This document shows, one piece after another, positions 18,731 through 28,792 of a stretch of 64,000 bases of DNA. Made by a program: the position numbers and the translations under genes. The notes beneath the pieces were generated by a model. It ran no database searches. It saw nothing but the letters and a program-made list of their open reading frames with translations, and was not told the DNA's origin. The stretch is from NCBI GenBank assembly GCA_007674295.1, contig CM017447.1:310001-374000 (forward strand). The letters run 5' to 3'. Numbering within the stretch: the first letter of the stretch is position 1; each line of letters opens with the position of its first letter. Origin of the DNA: Antonospora locustae. Lineage: Eukaryota; Microsporidia.

Positions 18731-20338
18731 TCAGTATTTATTTTGGTGAAAAAAGTCGTGATCTGGAACATCTTCAAGTATCACATGGCATAAGTATCGC
18801 AAAAAGGGCTCGCTTATGCAGTCCTCAAGCCATTCTGAAATGTCCTTTGTGTTTGTGTACTTGAGAGATTCGCGTTTTAGAGCCCTGTTTAGAAACCCTG
18901 CACGCAGGGAATTCCACTCTGGAGTCTCCCACTCCTTAAAAAGCATCATAACTTCCTCCCACCCCTCAATTTTTTTGGAGGCAAGCCCCCACTGTACAAT
19001 TAGGTCAAGAAGAAGTCCGTATATGTCCAGCAGAAACGGAAACAGACTGCTGAGAAATGGCTTTTCCCCCTCTTCCTGTGCCCAGTGCTCCACGAAAAAG
19101 GAATAGAGCTGGGGTATGAGGTACTGGCAAATCTGGTGCACAAATATTGTGTTTGTGCCCTTCAATATATGTGCTACGAACGTGTATATTGAGTTGTGTA
19201 GAAGCGTGTTTTCTCTATGTGAGAAGGTTGTGTCCAGTGCTTCAAGCACAAAGCTCATGTCGATCGTCTCCATTGCTCTTTTGTATCTTTCTATTTTTAG
19301 CTGAAGCGTCAAAAACGTCTTATAGCTAGTGTCGCGAAGATCCACAAAAAAGTCTCTCGTCAGAACATCCATTCTTATGAGCGCCAAAACGTTTCTGTGC
19401 TGCAAAACATTTATAGCATACCTGTCTTCCCTCATAAATGCATCTACTATTAGGTCACTGTGTTCCCTAAGCTCCTCCACAAGACTGTGGTTTTCAGCAT
19501 CTACTGTGCTGTCCATGTCTGACCTGGCTTCTAACATAATCTCAAGGACTCTTGATGTGTTCTCTTGATTTGCATGTCCTGATATCTGTCTTATAAACTG
19601 TGCCTCTTTGAGTGCAGTGACAACTGTACTTGAACTTAGCATGCTAGACTTTCTAAACATGTCTTCCAGAAGTTCCATTGTGTGTTCGTTATTAAAGTTT
19701 CTCAAGATGCCTTGAATGAACTTGGTGTTTATTTCCTCAACAAAGGAGCACAGAAAGCGATTCAGAAGAAACCTAAGGATTTTGATATAGTGTGCATATT
19801 GCTTGACGGTATTCACATATATAGCATCGCACTCCACGGTATAATCATTCTGTTCTTCTACAACACCATTTTCCTGTTGCAAGCAACCTTCAAGTTCGCG
19901 AGTGCTGTGCATTCCGATGTCCTTTTCGATGTTTTTAGTGCCACAATCAATTCTACTTTCTCCTTTTTGTGCGTGGGTAGGCCGCTCGATCGCATGCACA
20001 CCGGTATCGCTTGCATTTTTTACGCTTATGCTGCACAGCTTGTTCTCAAGGTCCTCAAAACACTCAATCAGCTTTGTAAAGCTTTTAATGGATTCGGAAA
20101 GCCCTAGACTATATTCTGGATTTTCACATAGGACATACTCAAGCAGCAACGATGTGTCAATTTGAAAGAAGTATCTTATGGCAATGTGTATATTTCTTAT
20201 AAAATACCTTGTAACGTGACGGTTTCGCGAGCGAAACTCTGTAAACGAGATGGGAGCCAGCATGTTGTAGTGCTCTAGCGCATCACGATGTGTCTGAAAC
20301 CGTCTTGAGTACTCAGAACGCGGTGTGTTTGCATGCAT
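18731..20338 (-). CDS. SAPS-domain protein (PP6/Sit4-associated), probable
   Basis: A 535-aa helical-repeat protein whose segment order matches SAPS-domain subunits of PP6/Sit4-type phosphatases. An early SLLLEYVLCENPEY...LIECF block is followed by FIQGILRNFNNEHTMELLEDM, resembling the family's I-S-L-x-L-K-H-I-x-T-S-A-x-M-D-L-L. A later FVLEALDTTFSHRENTLLH segment corresponds to L-D-L-F-F-K-Y-x-W-N-N-F-L-H. An acidic region about 115-185 is an insertion. Identity is low, so the call is inference from pattern order. The longest frame starts at TTG; the ATG at 20338 follows AGCCCTTTTTG. A Sit4/PP6 catalytic subunit is not in this window. Confidence 0.55.
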   Translation of the reverse strand: MHANTPRSEYSRRFQTHRDALEHYNMLAPISFTEFRSRNRHVTRYFIRNIHIAIRYFFQIDTSLLLEYVLCENPEYSLGLSESIKSFTKLIECFEDLENKLCSISVKNASDTGVHAIERPTHAQKGESRIDCGTKNIEKDIGMHSTRELEGCLQQENGVVEEQNDYTVECDAIYVNTVKQYAHYIKILRFLLNRFLCSFVEEINTKFIQGILRNFNNEHTMELLEDMFRKSSMLSSSTVVTALKEAQFIRQISGHANQENTSRVLEIMLEARSDMDSTVDAENHSLVEELREHSDLIVDAFMREDRYAINVLQHRNVLALIRMDVLTRDFFVDLRDTSYKTFLTLQLKIERYKRAMETIDMSFVLEALDTTFSHRENTLLHNSIYTFVAHILKGTNTIFVHQICQYLIPQLYSFFVEHWAQEEGEKPFLSSLFPFLLDIYGLLLDLIVQWGLASKKIEGWEEVMMLFKEWETPEWNSLRAGFLNRALKRESLKYTNTKDISEWLEDCISEPFLRYLCHVILEDVPDHDFFHQNKY

Positions 20339-20622
20339 CAAAAAGGGCTGTTTGATTTACTCATATGAAAGACCACACAATCATCAAGGAAGACAGTAGG
20401 GTTGTGCTGCTCTATATTATATACAGACCTTTCAACTTCTATGGTTCCGATGAATAGATACATAACTCAAAGTGCTAGTGACAGAAAGTGTTTTCGTTCA
20501 GGCCATAAGCGATTTGAATTGCAGTCAAGAAGCCTGTAATTATTAGCTCAGCTCTGCAAAAAGCGCCTTAGTCAGAAAATTCAGCGAAGTAAAACACATA
20601 GGTCATAGATATTAGCATACTC

Positions 20623-22059
20623 TCACCTAATGCTGTTTTTTTTACAAAGAAGAATTTTCTGAAAAATTTTTGACAGGTGTTTGATTATCTCCCCCTTTTC
20701 AGCTTCTGGATTTAGAACTTGGTACACAACGCCCTCGTCGATTATATGCTTTATCACACTCCCCTCCACCTGAAAACAGCTTTTCACATCGTGTCCGGTG
20801 ACAATGGGTCTTACAGAGTATGCATCAGCGTATCCACAGGCCACGATTTGTGTATAAACATGTTTTACAGCAGCAGAATCAGAGGCAGACTTGCAAACTA
20901 GTCCATATGTATAAGCGAGAAGAAGAGACACTGTGCACTCACTTCCCAGCTTTCGAGCCATTCTAACGAGCGCACTGCTCTCCAAAACGCTATTTTGGAA
21001 AAGCCTGTCAGTGGATATGTAGTACAAATTGTTTTCAATCTCTGAAATGCGTTTTGCAAAACTATTTGGAAACTTTAGACTATCTTTTACTATAGCAGTA
21101 TTTAGCGGAATAGAGGCTTTCTTCCTCAGAGCCAAACAGCTAGAAAAAATAAGAACAGTGTACAAGTTGCAGATGCTCAAGTCACACGCTCCACCATATA
21201 CCAGGTTGCTCTTTGCTGCATTTAATGTTTGCATAAACAACAATGCAGCCTCGTGGTTTACTTCAATACTTTCAGCCGGCTTAAACACGTGCTTGTATAG
21301 TCCATGCTTTATCATGTCAACTAGAACTCTTGCACCATCTTTTAGCTCTATAATCTTCATAATTTCAGACCCAACTCTCTCGTTTGAAACCTTTTTGCAC
21401 AAAAAACCACCAAGGTTCTCGTTTCTAAGTGAATCATATATTTCACTGCATATTTGAAAGCCAAGTCTTCCTGAAAATCGGAAAACTCTAAGAATTCTCA
21501 GGGGATCGTCCATAAACGTCTGTAGCGGGTCTATTGGAGTTCTGATCACTCTGCTTCTTAGATCATGCATTCCAAGTCTTGTGTGGTCCTCAATCTTGCC
21601 TGTTCGCAGGTTGTAGAAAAGAGCATTTACAGTGATGTCTCTTCGAAACGCATCCTCTGTGGCGGTGCCGATCACAACATCGGGAATTCGTGTATGGACA
21701 TACTTTTCTGTTCGTAGACATACAAAATCAACAAACCTTCCTTCGATTTTCACAACAGCCGTCTCCAGATGCTTTGATTTTTCGGGATTAGGCCTTACAA
21801 GTCCAATTGCAGAGATCTTCGTTCCGTAGAATTGCGCCATGCCAAGAGCAAATCTGTACCCAGACATCTTGTCAAGTGCAATATCTAGGTCATGCGACTC
21901 TCTCCCTACCAGTTTGTCACGCACCCAACCACCCACCACGCGGGGAGTGACCAATACATCTAGGGTGTCACAATACTCTAGAACATATGAAAATACTCTT
22001 TTCTCGGTCTCAGTGATGGATATTTCCGGGCACGTTGTGTCTTTTCCAAGTCTCTCCAT
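20623..22059 (-). CDS. CCA1: CCA tRNA nucleotidyltransferase
   Basis: Adds or repairs the 3' CCA end of tRNAs. The class II nucleotidyltransferase head shows VVGGWVRDKLVGRESHDLDIAL near residues 40-60, with the two metal-binding Asp residues in DLD. RRDITVNALFYNL (about 140) and DPLRILRVFRFSGRLGF (about 185) follow; these are the other universally conserved blocks. At 478 aa it is slightly shorter than the yeast protein (546), consistent with no mitochondrial leader. No CCC motif abuts the start. Confidence 0.93.
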   Translation of the reverse strand: MERLGKDTTCPEISITETEKRVFSYVLEYCDTLDVLVTPRVVGGWVRDKLVGRESHDLDIALDKMSGYRFALGMAQFYGTKISAIGLVRPNPEKSKHLETAVVKIEGRFVDFVCLRTEKYVHTRIPDVVIGTATEDAFRRDITVNALFYNLRTGKIEDHTRLGMHDLRSRVIRTPIDPLQTFMDDPLRILRVFRFSGRLGFQICSEIYDSLRNENLGGFLCKKVSNERVGSEIMKIIELKDGARVLVDMIKHGLYKHVFKPAESIEVNHEAALLFMQTLNAAKSNLVYGGACDLSICNLYTVLIFSSCLALRKKASIPLNTAIVKDSLKFPNSFAKRISEIENNLYYISTDRLFQNSVLESSALVRMARKLGSECTVSLLLAYTYGLVCKSASDSAAVKHVYTQIVACGYADAYSVRPIVTGHDVKSCFQVEGSVIKHIIDEGVVYQVLNPEAEKGEIIKHLSKIFQKILLCKKNSIR

Positions 22060-22221
22060 CAGAACGGTAACTATTTTTTATTTTTCAAGCTCAGGTACCC
22101 CTGAAAAAAGACAGTACCAGTAAATATGGTATTTCATATGCACATATATGCTGCTTGGGTTGGTGCAGAGGCATTTTATGAGAAGTTTCAAAACCCCTCG
22201 AAAATACACCAGCATCTCAGC

Positions 22222-22833
22222 TTAGCAGCAGCCTGTTCTACGAGGGCCCGAAGAAAGGTCAAACAAGGCCTTTTTGTCCTTCAGCATAATAGGCCCAGTC
22301 TTCTTTGTCTTGTCAACCAGTATCTTTGCAAGATTCTCAAACACACAATCTACCCGAATGTTTTCTTTTGCGCTTACCTTGTAGAACCGCTCCTTTTTGA
22401 TACCTCTTTCTTCCAGAAACCGATTTACCTCGTCCTCACTCACGTCAATACCTTCAGCCACGTCAACCTTGTTTCCAAGGATAATAACCTCGCAGTCGGG
22501 AGATGCGTTTTCATCTATTTTCTTTAGCCAGTTTTTGACAGATACAAATGAGCTTCTGTTACACAGATCAAATATCACAATGATGCCATGTGCTCCGCGA
22601 TAGTAGCTTTTTGTGATTGCACTGAATCTCTCCTGCCCAGCAGTATCCCAGAGTTGTAGCTTCACCTCCTCGCCGTCAACTGTAATTGTCTTGATCTTGA
22701 AGTCTACGCCAATCGTGCTTATGTAGTCCTGGATAAAAACGTGGTCGGTGTATCTCTTCATAAAGGACGTCTTTCCGACACCGCTGTCCCCAATAAGCAC
22801 CATTTTGAACAGGTATTTGTATTCGCTGTTCAT
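22222..22833 (-). CDS. YPT1: Rab GTPase, Rab1/Ypt1 type
   Basis: Small GTPase for ER-to-Golgi traffic, 203 aa. All G motifs are present: GDSGVGKT (P loop), TIGVDFKIKTI (switch I), WDTAGQERF (switch II), GNKVD and SAK. It ends in Cys-Cys for geranylgeranylation. The effector loop ISTIGVDFK is of Rab1/Rab8 type; Sec4/Rab8 cannot be fully excluded. GCACCCCTG precedes the ATG. Its promoter is shared, within 68 bp, with the divergent 700-aa membrane protein. Confidence 0.92.
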   Translation of the reverse strand: MNSEYKYLFKMVLIGDSGVGKTSFMKRYTDHVFIQDYISTIGVDFKIKTITVDGEEVKLQLWDTAGQERFSAITKSYYRGAHGIIVIFDLCNRSSFVSVKNWLKKIDENASPDCEVIILGNKVDVAEGIDVSEDEVNRFLEERGIKKERFYKVSAKENIRVDCVFENLAKILVDKTKKTGPIMLKDKKALFDLSSGPRRTGCC

Positions 22834-22901
22834 CAGGGGTGCTTTTTTCGTTGGCTAAATCCGAAACACAGAGGTTATAAACTGCAATATGCTCTTGGTG
22901 C

Positions 22902-25004
22902 ATGGTTGCAGAGCTTTTTCGTAGGGCCATTCTGATCGACCAAAACGTTCACACTGCCTCAGAACATCCAGTACAGCTTCTCTTTCAGAACAGCCACCTC
23001 CAGCTGCTCCTGATACTTGTGATTGTGTTTACGCTCTTTGTCCTTTTCCTTGCACTGCGCAGATTTGGAAGACAAACGAGTCCATTCCTGATCTACGTTG
23101 TCTGCATGATAACAGTATACGTTGCATTCTGCACCAAAAAAGCCAGAAGTGCCAGAAATGGTGTCTACGATGACGAGAGCTTCTATGGAGGGGGCCGCAG
23201 GCTTTCGTTCTCTGAAAAGCTTATTGCCGCTGCAAACAGCGACTATCTTGGAAAAAAAGTGCTCTGTCTTCTCAGCAGTCGTCTTCGAAGCAAAGATACC
23301 GAAAAAAAGAACAGTGCAGGGCTTGGGCTTGAAAATGGCGATAGTTCATACAACGAGGATGGTAGCCTTTCTGACGGGCTAAAAAATGCATCTGAAGATT
23401 ACTACAGACTCACGCCTCACGAAAGCGACTCAGAAACAACCATAGTCAAGCGAAACGTGTCGCAGACGGAACACCGTGCAGCAAGCTCTCTGCATCACTT
23501 GACACTTGCAAAAAGGGCTCGTAATTCGGGCGACAGGCAGAATGCAAGCAGTGCTGGTCGCCAATATGCAAAAATAGTGCAGCAGGTCAAAGACGTAAAA
23601 GGTGACAAGAAGTACGATGTTGATCTCGATGAAAAAGGCTACAGATCCAACATGTACGTTCACAGGCTTAAGGGCACCACAAGCACTGATAATAAAGACA
23701 ACGAAACTGGAGAGAAAAACAAGTATGCAAGCAGGAACAGCTTCTTTCGTGAAATACAGGAACAGATACAGAACAAAAAGCTCGTTGACAGCCAGCTTGG
23801 GAAAATTAAAAAGAGCATTCAAATTGCGAGATCCCACGTTGTAGGTCTTATTGAGAAATTTAGAAAAGACTACAGGGTATTCTGTGCTCTTTCACAAGGT
23901 ATCAGCGACAAGCTATTGTCAAAACTAGGTATATCAACAGATCTCTATGCGTATGAGCTTGATGAGCTTGAGGAAGAAGTTATTAAAAAGTACACATTGT
24001 ACGAAGACAGAGACCACAGAAACAGAGGAGAAGAAAGATCTAACGTCAAGAATAAAAATGCTGCAGGCTCGCGGCCAGATAATTCAAGCATCACACAGAC
24101 CACAAATTCTCAAGTATTAGGCGTTCTGAAAGGGATAAAGGATGCAAAAGAGAGAATTATTGAAGACAAAGATAGACACCAGAGTTTTGGCCTGATAAAG
24201 CGAAAGCTTGAGGCTATTGAGTTTTATCTTACTCTTGAGGGAGCTGTCAGTCTTATTCTGATACTTATGGTCCTAGCAGAAATGTACGAGTATGTTGCCA
24301 TGCTCAGGTTTGTACTCATTATAGCGTTGTTGATTAACATTTATACAGGTATATTTATTCTAGCGGACGGAAAGACACTTGAGACACACTGCCAACGCCG
24401 CATGCTTGAAGGATGCAAGCAAGGCACACATGAGGTCAATGATATTGTTCAGCTTCTCAACAGGAATGCCAGGCTTGAGAACCAAGTTGATGTGATAAAT
24501 GACGCGTTTTATAAAATATCCTCTGATGCAAAGCAGCAGATTATGGTTATCAAAAAATATCTTGTTAACTCATTGAACTCGCGCGCAGATGTGAAGATTC
24601 TTGTTTTTGAAACATTTATCGATAAACTGAAGTCTGTAGAGGAGAGCTTTAACGATGTTTCTGAAGGCAATACAGACAAGGTGGCATTTTACAACACAGT
24701 GGATGCAATGCAAAGAGACTTGGAAAACATAAAGTCATTTGCGAAAAGCATGAACATTGCCAAAATACTAGATGTGTACCAGAGACTTTTTCAGGTTGAG
24801 TTTTTTTTCAACGGCGAGAGCCAAAGAGTTTCAGAGAGGATAAAAAGCATCGTCGATGCGGACACAAACGATCTTGGAAGAAGTGAGATACAGAAATGCA
24901 TAGACTTCATAGAGGGTACGTGCAACGCGCAAAAGGAGCATGACATCTTGAGTTTTATTCTAGTGCTTTTTCCTATTTTCTTCATTGCGTTGCTCTTATT
25001 TTAG
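22902..25004 (+). CDS. Multi-pass membrane protein with coiled coils, unknown
   Basis: A 700-aa protein I do not recognise. Two hydrophobic helices occupy about residues 33-76. A long, highly charged Lys/Glu/Ser-rich region follows (about 80-440), with coiled-coil tendency near 285-330. A pair of membrane helices lies at about 450-490, then a helical region (500-670), and a single C-terminal membrane anchor forms the last 20 residues. There is no signal peptide or cysteine pattern. The architecture (paired N-terminal, central and terminal anchors with soluble coils between) would fit an organelle-tethering or nuclear-envelope protein, but that is speculation. It is divergent from the Rab1 gene. 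The 5' end has no clear CCC motif. Confidence 0.75.
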   Translation: MVAELFRRAILIDQNVHTASEHPVQLLFQNSHLQLLLILVIVFTLFVLFLALRRFGRQTSPFLIYVVCMITVYVAFCTKKARSARNGVYDDESFYGGGRRLSFSEKLIAAANSDYLGKKVLCLLSSRLRSKDTEKKNSAGLGLENGDSSYNEDGSLSDGLKNASEDYYRLTPHESDSETTIVKRNVSQTEHRAASSLHHLTLAKRARNSGDRQNASSAGRQYAKIVQQVKDVKGDKKYDVDLDEKGYRSNMYVHRLKGTTSTDNKDNETGEKNKYASRNSFFREIQEQIQNKKLVDSQLGKIKKSIQIARSHVVGLIEKFRKDYRVFCALSQGISDKLLSKLGISTDLYAYELDELEEEVIKKYTLYEDRDHRNRGEERSNVKNKNAAGSRPDNSSITQTTNSQVLGVLKGIKDAKERIIEDKDRHQSFGLIKRKLEAIEFYLTLEGAVSLILILMVLAEMYEYVAMLRFVLIIALLINIYTGIFILADGKTLETHCQRRMLEGCKQGTHEVNDIVQLLNRNARLENQVDVINDAFYKISSDAKQQIMVIKKYLVNSLNSRADVKILVFETFIDKLKSVEESFNDVSEGNTDKVAFYNTVDAMQRDLENIKSFAKSMNIAKILDVYQRLFQVEFFFNGESQRVSERIKSIVDADTNDLGRSEIQKCIDFIEGTCNAQKEHDILSFILVLFPIFFIALLLF

Positions 25005-25290
25005 GTAGATGCTGTCTGTTTTTGAAGCACTTATAGAGCGAGCATCATGGACCTGCTTTTGGTACCAGAAAACTATAAGAGCTGCTGGCACTCGCAGGTC
25101 TTCTTCAAAAATGCCTTTTCCCTACTATTGCATATATGGCTTCATAACGTATGCAGGTGCGATGTAGACAATAAGCCCATTTGTACCATTCTAATGCACA
25201 GATAAAATCAACATAGAACGCAATGTATAAATAGCACCTGTTTTGCTTGATTTGCAATTACCTGCATTCTATCTTTCCTCATGGATTGGC
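25005..25290. other. Intergenic region with a 52-codon ORF
   Basis: Convergent gap of about 285 bp. It contains an ATG-started 52-codon frame (25047-25205, +) without recognisable motif, and TATAAATA-like sequence near 25225. I do not claim a gene here. Confidence 0.3.
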
Positions 25291-25740
25291 CTACTGACTA
25301 CTGTACTGCTCATGTCTCTTTCTCAGTACGTCTGCATATTCTCTAAGATTGCTGACTAAGAATTTGGTATTTGTAATCCTGAGGGCACCATACTTGTAGA
25401 TGTCATCGTTTCTCTGAATATCGTCTTTTCTTCTAGGAACAACATGTATGTGCAGATGCTCTGTCTCTTCTTCACATGTACCGTCCTGCATGTAAATAGT
25501 AAATGCATTCCAATCATTGCTTAGCAATGACACAGTTGTCTTTACCATCAGAAAGAGATCGATACACTCAAATCTTGTAAGATCACACAATCTCTTTCTG
25601 CATTTTATAGGTGCTACAACAAGATGTCCTGGAAGAAACGGGCTTGGATTGACAAATACAATGGTATGTAGACTGGTGAAAACAACCAGCTCTCTATCTA
25701 TTACTATGCTTCCGATTTTGAAGTTATAGTCGGACTTCAT
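25291..25740 (-). CDS. HNT2: HIT-family hydrolase, FHIT-like (Ap3A hydrolase)
   Basis: Dinucleoside polyphosphate hydrolase, 149 aa, about the size of human FHIT (147). The histidine triad is EHLHIHVVPRR. Upstream, PFLPGHLVVAP matches the family V-P-G-H-V-L-V-x-P, and DIQRNDDIY matches FHIT's D-F-x-R-N-D-x-I-Y, which separates FHIT from HINT proteins. An ATG six codons upstream exists; I chose 25740 because CACCCCGAA directly precedes it. Likely scavenges diadenosine polyphosphates. Confidence 0.88.
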   Translation of the reverse strand: MKSDYNFKIGSIVIDRELVVFTSLHTIVFVNPSPFLPGHLVVAPIKCRKRLCDLTRFECIDLFLMVKTTVSLLSNDWNAFTIYMQDGTCEEETEHLHIHVVPRRKDDIQRNDDIYKYGALRITNTKFLVSNLREYADVLRKRHEQYSSQ

Positions 25741-25847
25741 TTCGGGGTGTCGCTGCATTTCTCTTTCCAGAATGCGCGGTGGCTCTAACCTGGCTTCTAA
25801 CAGCTAGCAAAGTAGGAGCGCTTTCTAAGTGACCTCTGCATAGACCC

Positions 25848-27896
25848 ATGGATCTTGTTGTGTCAACAATAGGAAGGGTTGAGCTCGGAAAAAAGAACCT
25901 TGTGTATCTAGCTGAAGAGGACTACAAGAAGCTGAGTATTGACAACAGCCATCCTTTGGTAGTCATCGACCGAAGATATGTTTTCAGATGCGCTGTGTCA
26001 AGCGACACGAGCAGGAACACTATATCACTAAGCAAAATACAGCGGGAGTATCTGAATAAATCTGAGAAAAGCGGCAGGTGCCATCTGAGAGCGTACCCAC
26101 GTGCAAGCTGCAGACCAATTGGCCTCATGCGAATCTCGGTTGACATTCTAAATAACGAAAGCATAGAGGTCAGTGCTCGTGAATTTTCGACCAGCTTGCG
26201 AGCGGTGTACAACAACTTTCCTTTCAACATTGGCCAGGAGCTGTACTTTTTCAATGGAAACATTGGATACAAACTGAAGGTTTCCGAGCTTATTGCCATA
26301 GATGAGGGAGAAAGCGGTCTTCTTGTTGGCAATACGGAGATATACGTTACCTCGAGGTCGAAGAGCCTGACATTTGTTGATCTCAATGATGAGAAAGCGC
26401 TTCTCAACGACTTCAACTACGAGAGGCTGGGAATAGGCGGCCTCCGCAAGGAGTTTAGTCTTCTTTTCAGGCGAGCCTTTGTGCAAAGAGTTTTCAACAC
26501 AGAGGTGATACAGAGACTTGGAATCATGCATGTAAAGGGCATAATGCTTTACGGCCCACCGGGCACTGGAAAGACTCTAATAGCACGACAAATAGGGTCT
26601 CTTCTAAATGCACGACCTCCAAAGGTTGTAAACGGCCCCGAAATACTGAACAAGTACGTAGGACAGAGCGAGGAAAACATTCGAAACCTGTTCAAGGATG
26701 CAGAGGAAGAGTATGCGCTGAAAAGAGACAAGAGCCCTCTGCACATAATAATTTTTGACGAAATAGATGCGATATGCAAGAGCAGGGGAACGGGTTCCAG
26801 CAGTGGAATTGGCGACCAGATTGTGAATCAACTTCTTAGCAAGATGGACGGCGTAGAGGCACTGGACAATGTTTTGGTCATAGGTATGACAAACAGAATT
26901 GATCTCATTGACAGCGCGCTGCTAAGACCAGGGCGGTTTGAGATATGTCTAGAGATCTCGTTGCCTGACGAGCAGTCGCGATATGAGATTCTGAGAATAC
27001 ACACAAAGAAGATGATGCAGAGCAAGTTTATGGAGGAGGATGTTGACCTGCGAGAGATTGCAAGGCTGACAAGAAACTACACTGGTGCTGAAATATCTGC
27101 TGTGGTGAAGAGTGCTGTGTCGTATGCGCTTGAAAGAAAGATTCAGAGCGAAAGAGAAAGCGGTAAGATAAAAGCAGTCGATCAGGAGGATATCAAAGTC
27201 AAGATGAAGGACTTTGTAAACGCCCTTGGCGAGGTAAGCCCTGCATTTGGCTTCAATGAAGAGGATTTTGAAAACTTCAATCGCGTATTTTATGAGCTTC
27301 CTGCATTCACAGACGCCATAGATATCGGATGTAGCTTTCTGCGGAAGCTTGTTCAGACCAACCTGTACAACACATCGTCTATTCTGTTTTATGGAAGGCC
27401 AGGTGCTGGAAAGACGACCTTAAGTGTGAAGGTCGCGCTGAAGTCCTCTTTTCCTCTTGTAAAAATGATATCGCCCAAGGATGTTGTTGGCCTGAGCGAG
27501 TATGAGAAGGTCAAGTACATAAAAGACGGATTCAGCGATGCATACAAGTCAGCCGAGTCTGTTATCATTCTTGACGACATTGAAACTCTGATTGAGTATG
27601 TCGATATTGGACCCCGTTTTTCAAACGCCATTCTTCAGGCCCTGAAAATATTTGTGAAGAGAGAAGAAAAAAACAAACTGTTTATCATTGGCACCACAAG
27701 CTCTCCAAATGTTATGAATGACACTGGTATCTACGAGTGCTTCTATGGACACCGTGAAGTACCGATGCTGACACATGATGACTATGTAAAACTATGCGAG
27801 CAAAATAACAATTTCAAAAGCGTGGAGTACAGTGGGCCCTGTGTTATCAAAAAGCTCCTGCTTGGTCTTGACAAGCCAGATGTTTCCACACACTAG
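25848..27896 (+). CDS. SEC18: Vesicle-fusion ATPase SEC18/NSF
   Basis: Hexameric AAA ATPase that disassembles SNARE complexes. The 682-aa protein has the N domain (1-180), then D1 with Walker A GPPGTGKT near residue 236, Walker B IIIFDEIDAI and the second region of homology TNRIDLIDSALLRPGRFE. D2 follows with GRPGAGKT near 515 and IILDDIETLIEY, the degenerate D2 Walker B of NSF. CCC abuts the ATG (GACCC-ATG). It ends 68 bp from the convergent NAXD gene. Length is slightly below yeast Sec18 (758). Confidence 0.95.
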   Translation: MDLVVSTIGRVELGKKNLVYLAEEDYKKLSIDNSHPLVVIDRRYVFRCAVSSDTSRNTISLSKIQREYLNKSEKSGRCHLRAYPRASCRPIGLMRISVDILNNESIEVSAREFSTSLRAVYNNFPFNIGQELYFFNGNIGYKLKVSELIAIDEGESGLLVGNTEIYVTSRSKSLTFVDLNDEKALLNDFNYERLGIGGLRKEFSLLFRRAFVQRVFNTEVIQRLGIMHVKGIMLYGPPGTGKTLIARQIGSLLNARPPKVVNGPEILNKYVGQSEENIRNLFKDAEEEYALKRDKSPLHIIIFDEIDAICKSRGTGSSSGIGDQIVNQLLSKMDGVEALDNVLVIGMTNRIDLIDSALLRPGRFEICLEISLPDEQSRYEILRIHTKKMMQSKFMEEDVDLREIARLTRNYTGAEISAVVKSAVSYALERKIQSERESGKIKAVDQEDIKVKMKDFVNALGEVSPAFGFNEEDFENFNRVFYELPAFTDAIDIGCSFLRKLVQTNLYNTSSILFYGRPGAGKTTLSVKVALKSSFPLVKMISPKDVVGLSEYEKVKYIKDGFSDAYKSAESVIILDDIETLIEYVDIGPRFSNAILQALKIFVKREEKNKLFIIGTTSSPNVMNDTGIYECFYGHREVPMLTHDDYVKLCEQNNNFKSVEYSGPCVIKKLLLGLDKPDVSTH

Positions 27897-27964
27897 GAGC
27901 ACAGTTGCTCGATCAAGTCATAGAGATGCTGTTTCTTGCCCATCACGCACACGCATGTGAGCTG

Positions 27965-28792
27965 TCAGTGGCCACTTTCAAAGCTGCCGAGAGTGTGGGT
28001 GTTCTTATTTTTCGGATGTCTGTATTGCAGCATAACATCAGGAATCTTGTCGAGAATGTCGGATGCTATTAATGAAGTCCACTTTTCTTTGTATGCAGCC
28101 CTGCAGGCAAGCCTTGTGAGCTTGCATGCACACTCTGCACACGCAATAAGCTGCTCTTTGTTTCGCTTCTTGGGCAACAGAGACACGATAGCACAGAGAA
28201 TCCCAACCAGTATGTCTCCTTGTCCTCCGCAGCGTTTTACAGACCCTCTTTCTGTAACGTTGATGCAGCTGTTTTCAAGGCGAATGATGTCTTTTCTACC
28301 CTTCTCAATTAAACAGTGGCTTTCTTTTATCCAACGTGTTTTTAGCTTCTCGTTAATATTTGGTGTTAAGAACATGGTTTTGTACTCTTTAAACACATTT
28401 TCGTTATAGTATCTAAGACCATCGCCGTCAACTACCAGAGGAACCTCATTGCTATTCAGGTATTGGAGTATCAAAGAGATAATCTTCAGTGTTTCGTCTC
28501 CGATGCGGCCAAGTCCTGGTCCGATAGCACACGCAGTAATCCTTCTTAGGACCCACTCTCTGTACTCTATGGTCATGACTATGGCTTCGGGAATAAGTGT
28601 CTTTATTGACTGCACAGCCTCTTCTTGTGCAAAAACATAAACGAGGTCTGCTCCTGCACGGAGTGAGCCCATAGCGGCAAAGTATGGTGCGCCTGTGTAC
28701 TCATGCGAGCCACCTAATATGAGCACTGTGCCTCTTTCGCCCTTGACAGCGTCGCGGGACGGATGCGACAAAAGATATGAGATTGTTTCCAT
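27965..28792 (-). CDS. NAXD: ATP-dependent NAD(P)H-hydrate dehydratase
   Basis: Repairs hydrated NAD(P)H to NAD(P)H, a metabolite-repair enzyme of the YjeF-C/ribokinase-like fold. RGTVLILGGSHEYTGAPYFAA near the N-terminus and the C-terminal RCGGQGDILVGIL (family G-S-G-D-x-L-x-G) identify it. AIGPGLGRIGDE carries the G-P-G-L-G loop. At 275 aa it is the dehydratase domain alone, without the epimerase. The frame extends 40 codons upstream, but AAAACCCTC lies just before the ATG at 28792 and upstream residues look unrelated to the family. Confidence 0.9.
   Translation of the reverse strand: METISYLLSHPSRDAVKGERGTVLILGGSHEYTGAPYFAAMGSLRAGADLVYVFAQEEAVQSIKTLIPEAIVMTIEYREWVLRRITACAIGPGLGRIGDETLKIISLILQYLNSNEVPLVVDGDGLRYYNENVFKEYKTMFLTPNINEKLKTRWIKESHCLIEKGRKDIIRLENSCINVTERGSVKRCGGQGDILVGILCAIVSLLPKKRNKEQLIACAECACKLTRLACRAAYKEKWTSLIASDILDKIPDVMLQYRHPKNKNTHTLGSFESGH

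Noticed and set aside
25047..25205. 52-codon ORF between two convergent genes
   Set aside because: Too short, no motif, no upstream CCC. Could be real but I cannot support it.
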